Positions 22,565 to 33,494 are shown, counted from the first letter of the stretch. The stretch: DNA of 64,000 nucleotides from Rostrohypoxylon terebratum (GCA_022497145.1 MU385889.1:1-64000); one strand, 5' to 3'. Notes: generated from the sequence alone by a model not told the origin. Program-made: numbers and translations.

Positions 22565-24389
22565 ATGCCGGGAGCCACAGTCGTCCCAATTGACACTGCA
22601 GCGGCCATTGGTGTTGGTAACGGTGTCAATGGCCACGTACCACGCACCCCTTCGTTATCAGGCCTCTCGCCCACCGAGTACAGCGCAAACCCGTCGCCGC
22701 CATCGGAGCACACACAAGACAGGATCAAGCAGATTGTTCCAGAAGAGTTCATACTACCTAATGGACATCCTGATGTTCGTCAAGCTTCTATCTATCCCCC
22801 CTTTTCTTTTTCTTCTTTTTCGTTTTCGGAATGTGAATGATTAATTATAGGTCTTCTTCCTTTAGTATCTCCGTTTGATTCTCACCTCCAGAGTTTACGA
22901 AGCATGCAAAGAGACTTCTCTCGCACTCGCCACAAATCTCTCCAACCGGTTAGAATGCAATGTGCTACTCAAGAGGGAAGACGAGCAACCCGTTTTCAGC
23001 TTCAAGTTGCGCGGAGCTTACAATAAGATGGCCCACCTTGACCGAAACCAGAGCTGGAAGGGTGTGGTAGCTTGCAGTGCGGGAAACCATGCCCAAGGAG
23101 TGGCATACTCTGCTAGAATCCTGAAGATACCTGCAACTATCGTAATGCCTTCGGGCACGCCGAGCATCAAGCACAAGAACGTTTCGAGATTAGGTGGTTG
23201 TGTGGTGCTACACGGTGCGGATTTTGACGCCGCCAAGGAGGAATGCGCAAGACTAGAACAGCAACACAGCCTGATCAATATTCCACCCTTCGACGATCCC
23301 TATGTCATCGCTGGCCAGGGAACAATAGGGATGGAGTTGTTGCGACAAACGAACATCCAGAAGCTCGAAGCCATATTCTGTTGCGTAGGCGGAGGCGGTC
23401 TTATCGCTGGTATCGGAGTCTACGTCAAGCGCATTGCGCCTCACGTCAAGATCATTGGCGTAGAAACGGAGGATGCCAACGCTATGGTCCAGTCTTTGCG
23501 GGAAGGAAAACGAGTGGTGCTCAAGGAAGTTGGCCTATTCGCCGATGGCGCAGCAGTCAAGACCGTGGGAGAAGAAACCTTCCGAATATGCCAAGAGGTG
23601 GTCGACGATGTCATCGAGGTAAACACCGATGAGACATGCGCCGCTATCAAAGACGTATTCGAGGATACCCGTTCCATCGTGGAACCGGCAGGTGCCCTGG
23701 CTCTTGCTGGCTTAAAGAAGTGGGTTGTAGCGAATCCGTCGAGCGACTCGAGCCGGTCTGTCGTAGCCATCACGAGCGGCGCGAACATGAATTTCGACAG
23801 GTTGCGCTTCGTAGCCGAGCGTGCCACTCTTGGCGAGGGTAAGGAGGCACTGCTCCGCGTCACTATCCCGGAACGACCAGGAGCATTTGCAGAACTGATT
23901 ACTCATGTGATGCCTCATGCTGTGACGGAATTCTCGTACCGCTACGCGACTAGCGAGATAGCTAATATTCTGATCGGTATATCATTAACCGGCGCGGCTT
24001 CGGAGAGGGTGCAGGAGCTCCAGGCGTTGATTGACAGGATCAACAACGACGGCATGACTGCAACGGATTTATCGGGAGATGAGCTTGCTAAGTCACACAT
24101 TCGCTACCTGGTTGGTGGTCGATCAGACGTGCCGGACGAGAGGTTGTACATGTTCACCTTCCCTGAACGGCCCGGAGCGCTTGAAAAGTTCTTGCGGACG
24201 TTACGTTTGAGGTACAACATCAGCTTATTCCAGTATCGAAACGGAGGCGCGGATGTAGGTAAAATCTTAGCAGGTATACAGTGTCCTGAGGCGGAAGTGT
24301 CGGACCTGGAGAAGTCTTTTCAGGTGATCGGGTATCCGTGGGAGGATTGCACGCAGAGCTCCGTTTTTAAGACATTCCTGAGGAGATAA
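22565..24389 (+). CDS. ILV1: Threonine deaminase (dehydratase), isoleucine pathway
   Basis: Two exons, 22565-22774 and 22866-24389, 577 aa, almost the length of yeast Ilv1. Catalyses the PLP-dependent deamination of threonine to 2-oxobutanoate, the first committed step to isoleucine. The PLP lysine is in FSFKLRGAYNKM (about residue 117), the substrate loop in ACSAGNHAQG, and the phosphate-binding glycines in VGGGGLIAG (about 245-248). Two ACT-like regulatory domains follow, RVTIPERPGAFAELI (about 399-473) and MFTFPERPGALEKFL (about 497-577), the architecture for isoleucine feedback. The donor site is GTTCGT, less usual than GTAAGT. The N-terminal 50 residues are Gly/Ala/Pro-rich with few basic residues and do not look like a classical mitochondrial presequence, odd for this enzyme. 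Confidence 0.95.
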
Positions 24390-25059
24390 TAAAGGGCATA
24401 TCGTGGTCTGATATGTTAGAATTTAATGAAGTCAAGTCTGGGTGGTGATGCGATAGGAGTTCTGCGGGATTGCAGTGAGTTATTAAGTACAAGTTTGTCC
24501 ATTATTCATGACAAAAAACAGCAATGAAAAAGGTAAATGGATATGGATTCATGAAGCATACAGAATAGGAATGGATATAAATTTGAATATTGCTTTTCTA
24601 CTAATAGCTCTAGTGCTTGATGTGCCCTAGGAACTGCGATGCGACGTGCTATTTACTTAGGTAGGACCTAGGTCCTAGGTCTTAATACTAGGTACGTTGA
24701 TCTGTCTGTTCAGCAGCCAGCATGCGAACCCGCCAGCCCGCCAGCAGTAAGTACTAAGTACTAGTACCTACTACATACATAATAGATCGAGATTCGATGT
24801 TGTACATACTGTAATATCGATACTATGGATACGTGCATATAAGGGTGTTAGCCGATAGCCAATCATGCTCGACTACTACTCTGTAGGCACATATTGTCTC
24901 CACTGCCCCACATCCTTTAACTCCGGATTTTATTAGTATTGAATACTGCGTGGGCATCGAACACCGAGTTATCGAACATCAAAGAACTTCCAACTTTAAA
25001 CACCGTCGAACATCGTGATCACCACCAGTCCGAACACAACGGCCTCATTGTTTGAAAAT
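24390..25059. other. Intergenic, bL36m promoter side
   Basis: 3' flank of threonine deaminase and upstream region of the bL36m gene. It has a CCTAGG 15-mer and TACTACATA-rich sequence near 24740-24790. No gene is seen. Confidence 0.5.
24666..24680 (+). repeat. Dispersed 15-mer ACCTAGGTCCTAGGT
   Basis: Exact forward copy between the threonine deaminase and bL36m genes. Confidence 0.85.
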
Positions 25060-25500
25060 ATGGTGTCACCGTCCCTAGTATCGTCGCTTAGGGCGCTGTC
25101 CCTTCGCGCGACGCCAGCAACTCGGCAAATATTGCGAACCCGGACACAGCAGCCTATCCGTCGCATCTCCCACACAATTTTCACTCCGAGCTCTACGAGG
25201 AGACCGTCAACAACGATAACAAATACGACAAAAGCGGCACAAGCTGTTACGCATCAACAAGCAAGAGGGATGAAGGTCCACAGTTCCGTAAAAAAGCGGT
25301 GCGAATACTGCAAGGTGAGTGTTCCAACAGCCCTGGAGATCATCAGGCGATTCTGGATACGTAATGTTGTAAGTCTCAAGACAACCGCTAACGCTGGTGG
25401 TGTTATATAGGTCGTGAGAAGGAAAGCCGGCAAACGACATCGGGGCTACCTCTATATCATCTGCAGCTCAAATCCAAGACATAAGCAACGACAAGGATAG
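25060..25500 (+). CDS. Mitochondrial large-subunit ribosomal protein bL36m
   Basis: Two exons, 25060-25314 and 25411-25500, 114 aa. The N-terminal 75 residues are Arg/Ser/Thr-rich without acidic residues (VSSLRALSLRATPATRQILR), a typical mitochondrial presequence. The mature part is the bacterial L36 fold: GMKVHSSVKKRCEYCK, then VVRRKAGKRHRGYLYIICSS and NPRHKQRQG. Two zinc-type ligands are visible in CEYC and a further Cys and His downstream (ICSSNPRH), the ribbon pattern of L36. I start at the ATG at 25060; the frame upstream is open to 25015 but begins with GTG. The intron (96 nt, GTGAGT...TAG) falls right after the CEYCK motif. Convergent with the LYR-motif gene, 258 bp away. Confidence 0.95.
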
Positions 25501-25758
25501 TTACGCACTTATTGCCATGGATTATGACGAGACCGAAATAACGCAATGGTGAAGACATGAAGAGGAGACGACCGTCGGCCGTCTTGTTTCCTGGATATAT
25601 ATATATAGTACGATAAAACCATTCAGTCGACAGTGGTCTACGTTAGAAAAGCATAGAGCATATCGTAATTCCATACAATCATCCATACGATCAGAGGTCT
25701 GCCAGGATTCATGATGCAGCAATAGACCATACATAGTATTACGTGCAGTACATTATCC

Positions 25759-26311
25759 TTACATGCCATCTATATACCGCTCCACTCCCTCCCACTCCGT
25801 CTTTCCGGTTGATAGTAGGTAACGTATTTGACCTACATCTGTGACATGGCGATGCCGCTCGTACTCGGCGCGCGCAAAGTTGCGCGTTTCGGCACGAGTC
25901 GTCGGGTCGCCGATTCGTCTCGTACCACGAATTATACTGCGATACAGAGACAGAGCACGCGAGCGTAAGAAGAACTGCAACATTTTGTCTTGGTAAGCTT
26001 TGAAGTTGGCTGGAATATATAAAGTGTTGCCCTTGCCCATATACGATAAGTTATAGATCCATGTACCTAGTAGATACTATGTACCTAGTAGATGTTGGAA
26101 CAATACCTGGTACATACAACCTTGGAAATCACAGGACTAGGGCTAAGAAGAAAGACAACCTTGGAACCTTGGAAATGATAAATAGACTTACATGATCGAG
26201 GCTCAGGGCAGTGCCGAGCCGGTCCTTGGGCGGGTTACTTGCATAGTTTCGGGTGGAAATCGCGGAGGACAGGGACAGACTCAGTCTACTGCCACTGCGA
26301 AGCAGGCACAT
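25759..26311 (-). CDS. LYR-motif mitochondrial protein, LYRM2 type
   Basis: Two exons (minus): 26192-26311 and 25759-25974, 217-nt intron, 111 aa. Exon 1 encodes a mitochondrial presequence (MCLLRSGSRLSLSLSSAIST) and the conserved GTALSLDH. Exon 2 begins FFLRSRALSLYRSIIRGTRR with the LYR tripeptide, followed by RRIGDPTTRAETRNFARAEY, the arginine-rich helix and Phe of the LYR family. It ends in a variable tail. LYRM proteins bind acyl-carrier protein and support assembly of Fe-S proteins or respiratory complexes; human LYRM2 is linked to complex I. The ATG at 26311 was chosen over a TTG six bases... three codons further upstream. The acceptor TTGCAG places SLDH next to FFLRSRA, as in the family. 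Confidence 0.9.
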
Positions 26312-26827
26312 TGGGCGCAACGCAGGAGAGGCAAAAGAGGCAAAAGAGGCAAAAGAGGCAGGAGAGATGGGTGTTTAGGAAATGTTTTAAACTTAAGCTT
26401 TAAGCTTCTTTTCCCCTTTCCCTCTTCGTCTTTTTTTTTCGTGTTGGTTCGAGTCTACGTTTTATGCAGCTAAAAGAACGTTGAAGACCTTGATCTTGTA
26501 GCGGGGCGAAACTTCCCAATTCCAACTTCAACATGTACCGTTTACATATTTATTATAATATGCTGTACACTATCTTAAATATGCCGATATAAGCATGAAG
26601 TCTTAATCGAAATCCCATCGAAATCTCAATTTCATTTCATTTCATCTTATAACGTTACACATCCAACATCTCATATTAGTGAATGATTGATATATTTGAT
26701 GTTTCCCGTAAATGGATGCCCCTTATTCATCACGGTAAAACCGAAAAGCCAGGCGCATGATGATCAAACAAGCAGTCTCCGCAGACTTTTACCACTTCCA
26801 CTCGTCGTACCCGCGTAAGAGATGACG
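26312..26827. other. Divergent promoter region LYRM2-type/NAA40
   Basis: 516 bp between divergent start codons. It has a run of ggcaaaaga units near 26330-26360 and a pyrimidine-rich stretch at 26400-26445. No gene is seen. Confidence 0.5.
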
Positions 26828-27660
26828 ATGAAGACTCCTAAGCAGAGCGCTAAGCAGAGCGTGAAGCGCAGACGTGCTGTTACCAACCCCATCGAACGAG
26901 CAAATCTCAAAGACGACGAAACATTCATCAAAGAACACTTATGTCCTAGGTATATTATCTTCTAGACGTGATTACGTTGGCAGTACGTTCATCGTTGACG
27001 CGACAACTAGCACTCCCACATGGACAGAATGGTTCAGCCCCAAGACGAACGAAAAGTACTCTCTAAACCTTGTTCAGTCTGGTAATCTAGATCCTGAGGA
27101 TCTCGAGGTTTGCTTTAGACTAGTTGAAGAAACTAGCCGTCTCGACTACGAGGCATCAACGATTGGGTGGAAGCCGGCCAAAAAGCTCGCCGAGATGAAG
27201 TCCCCCGAGCTGAGATACATCACAGTGAAGGACAATGCCGGGAGCTTACGAGGCTTCACCTCTTTAATGCCCACCTATGAGGAAGGGGAGCCCGTAGTAT
27301 ATTGTTACGAAATCCATCTTAAGCCGGAGTTACACGGGTATGGTAACCACATGTTTTAAACACCATGTCAATCATTTCCATTATCGTCGCCATAGGCATA
27401 GTCGTTGCTAATTCGTATTCTGCAGGACCGGATTAGCCAGGACGCTCATAGGTTATCTCGAGAACGTAGCCGCCAACACGCCTCCTATAGAGAAGGTAAT
27501 GCTTACCTGTTACCTATCCAATCAGCGGGCTCTCGCGTTTTATAAGAAGGCAGGTTTCGAGAAAGACGAGGTCTCTCCAGAACCGAGAAAGCTACGGTTT
27601 GGCAAGATGTTTATCCCCGACTATGTTATCATGAGCAAAACCATCGGCCGCAGTCATTAG
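26828..27660 (+). CDS. NAA40: N-alpha-acetyltransferase 40 (Nat4/NatD), histone H2A/H4 N-terminal acetylase
   Basis: Three exons: 26828-26949, 27011-27337, 27426-27660, total 684 nt, 227 aa; a second in-frame ATG at 26822 would add two residues. It is a GNAT fold protein that acetylates the N-terminal serine of histones H4 and H2A. Visible features: basic N-terminus (KQSVKRRRAVTNPIERANLK), VEETSRLDYEASTIGWKP, ELRYITVKDN, GFTSLMPTYEEGEPVVYCYE, the acetyl-CoA loop ELHGTGLARTLIGYLE, and MLTCYLSNQRALAFYKKAGF ending in DYVIMSKTIGRSH. The first intron is 61 nt and removes an in-frame TAG; it was placed by the reading-frame match CP-STPTWTEWF. The donor GTATGG in intron 2 restores HG-TGLAR exactly. 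The family assignment is strong. Confidence 0.92.
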
Positions 27661-28485
27661 AGACATTCTCTGGCTGTGTCACCAATCAGAAGTCCCGAAA
27701 TAGACGCCATTGGGCGATCAACTAGAATAACAGGCAAGATACCTATTATATGTGATATGCGAGGTTAGATCATGACCGGAGTATTATACGAATACGATAT
27801 CCATTAGGTATACATTCCCATCCAAATCACCGTAATAACACCTTACCTACCTATAACTACCAAGATAGACAAGACAGATGTATAATGGCATATCCCCCAC
27901 CTATTCTCAAGTTTGCATCATAGTGACATAGTATAGGGAGCCGCACTACGGTGAGGAGGTCTAGGATAGTAATAGATGTGGCGCATGCCTAGGTACCTAG
28001 CAGGTACCCTGGAGCTTCTCTGGAGCTTTCCCTTCTCTATAGACGCTAATAAGCAGAAAAAGAAGAACCAACCACGCTTCTAAGAAATAAATGAATGAAT
28101 GAATGAAAATCACCTACCAGTTACATCTAGAAGCACCGGACGCATACATTGCCATCCACGGATACAACTTGGAAGAGAAACAGGGATGAGGCACGACTTG
28201 GATGTAGTGCATGAGATACAAGGCATCCGTCCATCCCGTCTTACTCGGGTAAAGGCCCGGCATGTCTCACGCCTGGTTACACTTTCTCACAGCCATGGCG
28301 TCATCGTTTGTCGTCCATGTTATCGTCACATTGTGCAGACATCGAGATGCCGGTCCCGCCATTACTTCTACTCGCCGCACCCTCCTACAAACCCACGACT
28401 CATGTTTGACTGATTCTATGAATCCCCATACCCGTCAAACTCCAAGTCGGCCTTAAGCCAACCTGTACAGACCTAGATATTCACC
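27661..28485. other. Intergenic, no gene seen
   Basis: 3' flank of NAA40 and upstream of the membrane protein gene. It has (GAAT)4 at about 28090-28107 and a partial CCTAGG motif at 27988-28000. Short frames at 28099-28456 have no recognisable content, although a 5' exon of the next gene cannot be excluded. Confidence 0.45.
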
Positions 28486-28992
28486 ATGCCTCCTATTCTA
28501 CCCACACCTACAAGAACTCTCCCGGATGCCGTGACCGGGGTTCTCTCAGCCCGACAGCAGGGCACCACAACCGTCGTAACAACTGGTAGCAGCACGCCGA
28601 CCAACAACCTATCAGGCGGCGCTATTGCCGGTATCGTCATCGGTTCCATCGTCGGTTTCCTGCTACTGCTCTGGATCATCCGGTCGTGCATCAATTGGCA
28701 GCACCCGGGCGCGTGGGGCGAGACGTTCGAGCCGGACAACGAGAAGCCGCCGCATGTCCATTATTACGGGGGCTCGTCGACGCGGTATCCCAGGGAGATA
28801 CACGGGCACCGCCATAGGTCGCACTCACGACACTCGCACCGCAGCCCGAGGCGCAGGTCTGTTGTGAGCGTTACGAGACCGGCGTACGTCGAGCGTAGCA
28901 GGAGTCCGCGTGCCCCGCCCGCAGCCTACTATGCTGACGGGAGAGAGGTGCGGAGGTCGAGCGATGGCAGGAGGTATTCGCGAGGGTATTAA
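28486..28992 (+). CDS. Single-pass membrane protein with basic Arg/Ser tail, 168 aa
   Basis: Uninterrupted 168-codon frame from a well-placed ATG (caccATGcc). Residues 1-45 are Ser/Thr/Pro-rich and polar. Residues about 46-65 are one transmembrane helix with small-residue spacing (GAIAGIVIGSIVGFLLLLWI), typical of Mid2/Wsc-like and other fungal surface proteins. After it the sequence is cytosolic: WQHPGAWGETFEPDNEKPP, then an Arg/His/Ser-rich region (HGHRHRSHSRHSHRSPRRRS), ending RRSSDGRRYSRGY. There is no cleavable signal peptide, so the N-terminus would face outside as a type III anchor, or an upstream exon is missing. No specific family is recognised. Confidence 0.75.
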   Translation: MPPILPTPTRTLPDAVTGVLSARQQGTTTVVTTGSSTPTNNLSGGAIAGIVIGSIVGFLLLLWIIRSCINWQHPGAWGETFEPDNEKPPHVHYYGGSSTRYPREIHGHRHRSHSRHSHRSPRRRSVVSVTRPAYVERSRSPRAPPAAYYADGREVRRSSDGRRYSRGY

Positions 28993-29371
28993 GGGTATTA
29001 AGGGTAATGATGCGATGCTCCAGATACAACAAGAACAGCCATGACAATGATGTGATGACAACGGTGATGTATATACTATGCTAATGAGAAATATGGTTAG
29101 GCAGGGTGTTAGAAACGCTCTGGGGGACAGAAGATGCTGTAAGGAGGCGAAGGAAGCGGAGGGAATGAATCAACGCCTTTACGATACGTGGATGGGTGTT
29201 TATTGACGACTCTACAACACGAAAAAAAGCAATATAACGAAATTCTCTCTATAATATTAATGATAGACGACGGCGTGTTGCCCTTTGTGATAATAACCCG
29301 CTTGTGAGACACCTGAATGCCCGAACAACCATTGATCGCCTATAATATAAAGTAAGCATATGTATAAGAAA
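28993..29371. other. 3' spacer between convergent genes
   Basis: Contains the 3' ends of the membrane-protein gene (+) and the 2EXR gene (-). No gene is seen. Confidence 0.5.
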
Positions 29372-30484
29372 TCATGAAGATGTCGTCCCATCTAACGACA
29401 ATATTCTACTTTTCAAAACTTGGTATTCCTCATCATCCCATGAGCTCAACGGCTCATACGATGGTGTCCAGCCCTCAAAGCCCCCAGATCGATGCGGTGT
29501 AAATTGCTTGTAGACGGAAACCTTCAGCACAAACCTGTCCAAGCCACGGAACTGTCCAAGAACATCTTCCCTCAACCAATCCCAAAACCGCTCTGGATTC
29601 CTCGGCTGACCATACGTAAAAGCCACCTCGACATCAAGCTGTCGAAGATTCGGGACAACATCTCGCAACATGCGCATAGCTCCTCGGAAACTCTTCATCT
29701 GCGAAGCCGAGTCCCAACCATCCGAGGGCATGACATGCGCCACATGCACATAGCGCACCCTACTCAGACCTTCCGGACTCGCGTTGCGGCAGAAATATCG
29801 CGCTATATCAGCACCAAATAGCGAGACTGTATTGTTTGCGTATAACACATCCAGGACCTCGCCGTACACGACGCGGCACGAACGCATTAAGTCCGTAGGA
29901 AACACCGCGTTCTCCGGATGCACCCACTGCGGGACGAGGTGGTGGCCTTCACCGCAGATCAGCCGCGACACCGCATAGTATCGCACGCAGCCGTGGCTAG
30001 GAGGGGCGACGAGCTGGTTGAGCCCTGACCCGCCTAGTCCCGTGATGCAGCGCAACGTCTCGCTCGGCGCGTCCGCATCGTCGCGAATACCTTGCGCAGG
30101 CTCCCAGTTGGCGGGCCGCGGACCCCAGAACGAAGAATGGGAGCGCACCTGTATGATGGCGGGTCCCGCGAGCGCGATGCGGTATATCTGAAGGCGGATC
30201 TCCGTCGGTAGGTGAAGAAACGATGTCCGCGTTCCCGCAACCGTCTGAGGCGAAGACGATGCGGTCGCTAGCGGCTTCGACTTGGGGATCCGACGGGTTT
30301 TGACCCGCCAGCGGTTGTAGGCGTCGTATCCGGCTTCGACGGTGGCCCCGGCTGCCTTCAATGAGACGTGAAGACAATAGTACGCTCCTATGAAGGTCCA
30401 GAAGCAGGCAGCTGCGCAATTGTGCCCGCATGTTGACAAAGCAGAATATCCAAATCTTGCTATCATGCTATCCTTCAAAATCAT
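29372..30484 (-). CDS. 2EXR-domain protein, 370 aa
   Basis: Single exon; ATG at 30484 (MILKDSMIARFG), as the open frame further upstream starts with TTG. The N-terminal 60 residues include a Cys/Ala-rich hydrophobic stretch (NCAAACFWTFIGAYYCLHVS) that could be a membrane helix. The 2EXR domain begins TSFLHLPTEIRLQIYRIAL (about residue 87), the F-box-like helix typical of the very large fungal 2EXR family. Further family landmarks are DLMRSCRVVYGEVLDVLYANN and RYVHVAHVMPSDG in the C-terminal half, which resembles other fungal 2EXR/F-box-like proteins of unknown function. These may act as ubiquitin-ligase substrate receptors by analogy with F-boxes, but this is inference. The middle is GC-rich. 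Confidence 0.85.
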   Translation of the reverse strand: MILKDSMIARFGYSALSTCGHNCAAACFWTFIGAYYCLHVSLKAAGATVEAGYDAYNRWRVKTRRIPKSKPLATASSSPQTVAGTRTSFLHLPTEIRLQIYRIALAGPAIIQVRSHSSFWGPRPANWEPAQGIRDDADAPSETLRCITGLGGSGLNQLVAPPSHGCVRYYAVSRLICGEGHHLVPQWVHPENAVFPTDLMRSCRVVYGEVLDVLYANNTVSLFGADIARYFCRNASPEGLSRVRYVHVAHVMPSDGWDSASQMKSFRGAMRMLRDVVPNLRQLDVEVAFTYGQPRNPERFWDWLREDVLGQFRGLDRFVLKVSVYKQFTPHRSGGFEGWTPSYEPLSSWDDEEYQVLKSRILSLDGTTSS

Positions 30485-30956
30485 GGTGAAGTTTGGGAGA
30501 CTGTCTCCCAAGATCCTAAGGTCCTAAGGTTATGTGAGTGTTCTATGCAATACCTATCATGTATGTTGTGATGGGGGGAAGGAAGCTGTATTTATCTGGA
30601 TTCTGCCTTGCTGATGCCGGAGGATTGACCGGGGGAGGAGAATCGTGATGTCCACATTGGCCCATGCTTACCTATATGTAAGTAGGTAGGACTTTAGAGG
30701 AACTTCTAGGACTTCTAGGACCCAAGAGAAACCATTCCAATATCAGTTCCATATACAATCAGATTATTCCACTTCTAGGACTATCGCATCTGTCAAAAAT
30801 TAATTCAATGATGGGCTTGTTTCGGAATTTCATTTTACAGTGCAAATGTATGTACAAAAATACCCTAGTTAAATGTGCCTTTTATCATCCAACATTTCAG
30901 AAACATCCCACGAAATATTCCTCGCCCAGATAGTGCTCCTCTTAGGAGTACTCGAT
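30485..30956. other. Intergenic, no gene seen
   Basis: Promoter of the 2EXR gene and 3' flank of the next minus-strand gene. It carries four short 'acttctagga' repeats around 30700-30780. Confidence 0.45.
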
Positions 30957-32255
30957 TCATTTCGCACCGGCACGTCGATGCTTCACCCATAGGAAACGGG
31001 AGAACGCATCGGCGCTCTTGGTGGTCTCACCAACTGCTAGATCTGCGGACATCATAGACTTGTAGGCATCCGGTCGGAATTCCGCCAAGAACAGATATCC
31101 GGTGCGGACAGAGGTAGTAGATGCAGCGTGACCAGTCTTGGATTGACCGTCCACGGTGCCGGCATACTTCTTGTCCCCCAGAGTCATGACATCGACAAAC
31201 ATATTGGCCAAGGTCTTCATCTGGTCAGCCGTGATGCCGTATTCGCCATCAATAAAAGTACGAGCGAATCCGGCAACGTCAAGCGAGCCGTGGTTAGAGT
31301 CCTCTCCGCTCGTTTTGGGCATAGTATAGCCCCAGTCGTAGACAGTGCTACCCTTCTTGCTCTTCTTGGTTTGGGCGCCTCCTCCGTGGAAGAACCAGTC
31401 TATGCTAGCGCTGATGATTGACTTATATTTGTTCAGCAACGTAGGGTTGTCATTGAGGATCTTGTGCGCGTTGACGAGGTTGAGAAATGCGTAGTTAAAC
31501 ATCATCTGCTGATTCCAGGGAACAGGTTTGCCGCCCATATAAGGGGAGTCTTTGGCAAAGTACATCTTGCTGCCATTGGAGACGTCCAACAGCCGCTTGA
31601 GAATGTGATTGTTCATCGAGGTGTCGGCTTCCTTGAGATAGGTCTTCGCCCGCTCTAGGTAGGTAGCGCCATAATTGTGAGGGTCGCCCGTAGCTACCTT
31701 TTGGTTGTAGAGATTCTTCGTGTTCAGAATAAGATAGGAGCAGCTGGCTAAGTGGCCAACTGGGTCGCCTTGCTCTCCGCCAGTTTGAATGGGTGTCTTG
31801 GTGACATCGTTTGGCCAGACAGGATCGATTCCCCCGGTCCAAATTTTATATTGGCCCACCGGCTTCTTCGCCAGGTCATTCCTCTCCGATAAGACGGCAT
31901 CGCAGAACCTCAGCATCTGATCGAGAGTCTCTTTCTCTCCGGCTATCTGGTAGACGAGGCCCATCGCCTTTGTCTGCTCGCCACTATATTAGATGATATA
32001 TTAATACTTTTTTTGTCACCCCGAAGAGTAGTAGCGCTTGAGAACTCTATTATCCTACCTGTGCCCCTGAGCCCACTCGTTTCCCTTGTTTGATGTGCCA
32101 GGCTTTAGCGTAGTGACGAAATCGTTGAATGATTTCAACTCGTCGTCTGTGACGTTGCCATCAAAGCTACTGACTTTCATTTGTGCATGAGCACTCGAAA
32201 ATAGCAGGCCCCCAAGGATGGCCCCAAGGGCGCATGTGCCGAGAGCACCTCGCAT
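30957..32255 (-). CDS. Secreted protein, possible (alpha/alpha) toroid carbohydrate-active enzyme
   Basis: Two exons (minus): 32059-32255 and 30957-31983, 75-nt intron, 407 aa. The signal peptide is clear (MRGALGTCALGAILGGLLFS, cleavage near AHA-Q). The rest is rich in Trp, Tyr, Asn and His. Blocks suggestive of a helical-toroid glycosidase or polysaccharide lyase are EWAQGHSGEQTKAMGLVYQI, GGIDPVWPND, DPVGHLASCSYLILNT, PWNQQMMFNYAFLNLV, SIDWFFHGGG, DWGYTMPKTSGEDSNHGSLD and the C-terminal FRPDAYKSM. The NHGSLD and HPLxxC-like elements resemble PL5/alginate-lyase-type or GH88/GH105-like toroids, but I cannot name the family. It is likely an extracellular enzyme acting on an acidic polysaccharide; low certainty on activity. 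Confidence 0.7.
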
Positions 32256-33494
32256 GGCGGACGACGATATTGAGTATATATAGCGTTACAGATGTAAGGT
32301 CTTTCAGGAAACGAAGAGTTTCGAGATGAATATACGCAAGCCAAGTGTTTCTGGAGAGAAAAAGAGAGACAATGGCTCAGTGTTGTTGGGTTTGGATGAT
32401 ACTGGAGGCTGGAGGAGAAAGAGCACGGAATACTTCCATAGTACCTAGCAACCTAGCAGGTAGTTATATACAAGCTTGCCTGGACCTGTCTGGACTCTGA
32501 ACCTGATCGCCGGTATCTAGTCTCGTTATGGCACCTTCTCGCGTCCAGCCCCTTAGCTATGCCTCTCAGCTGGCTACCGGGGTTGTGTGTCTGCTTACGT
32601 TATACCGGGGCCGCCGCTTCAGCGGGGAAACTACCGTAAAACATCTTCTTGAAGCCATTGAAAGTGGACGTGGAAAAGAAAAGAAAAATACTATGCATAT
32701 ACCTCTAAGTGATTTTCATCAATAGTTTGATATATTCTGACTGTGATTCGACCTGCTGACATGTCCTACCTGCCTACGCAACATGAACCCTTTACCTAGT
32801 AGTAGGTCCTAGGTAGGTTACCTGGGTGGTCTTTTGGGAATAAGATGTAGGACTTGAAAAGCCTTAGGCATTGTTAGATTGTTATCCATGTATTAGTTGT
32901 CATTTTTAGAAGTATGATATCGCAGTATAAATCTGTTTTGGGGGTTTTAGGGGTTTTAGGGCGACCGGCACAGCTCCAATTTTAATAAGCCACTGAACCT
33001 TATTCAGAATAGCAGGCATCAGCTACAGCTACAGCTTACAGCTGTACTACGCAGTAGGCAGGTAATATTGAGCTCGCAGGATGCGCCTTCTACCATAGTA
33101 TACAACTTCAAATACTCCTTCCTATTCCAATTCTTTTCTAGAATGTCATATGTCATACCTAGTACGTAAGAGTATAAGAACTATTACATTACATGATCGA
33201 ACGTGGTCGGAAAAGGTTCCAAGTTTTAGGAAGAAAGGTACCTAGCCTCTAGGTCCTAGGTATGTACCATTGTACCTGATATTGAGGCATTCCGCTCCAA
33301 TTATCACACGTGATAACGAGTTTGTTTCGCGTCCTCAAGCTCTTTGAGTCTCACGCTTCTTGCATCATTTCAATTTTCCACATTTCCACCCCGCTAGCTA
33401 ATTATTCACCCAAGTCATTTGTCTGTAATCACTTCGTCACTTCACACGTACGTCGCAAAATTATCCATGGCTTCCACCTAGCCTGGGGTCAATT
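32256..33494. other. Intergenic, no secure gene
   Basis: Promoters of the secreted protein (-) and NBS1 (+). A 65-codon open frame at 32528-32725 has an ATG but no recognisable features. Two imperfect CCTAGG motifs occur at 32803-32814 and 33248-33261. Confidence 0.45.

Noticed and set aside
25975..26040. N-terminal extension MGKGNTLYIPANF of the LYR protein frame
   Set aside because: It lies inside the intron; splicing to the upstream exon restores a presequence and the conserved SLDH motif.
26950..26965. A 16-nt GT-AG interval in NAA40 that would explain the frame change
   Set aside because: Too short for splicing. A 61-nt intron (26950-27010) with the same donor restores the frame and the family sequence.
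32528..32725. 65-codon frame with ATG between the secreted protein gene and NBS1
   Set aside because: No signal peptide, domain or conserved-looking block; short frames like this are expected by chance.
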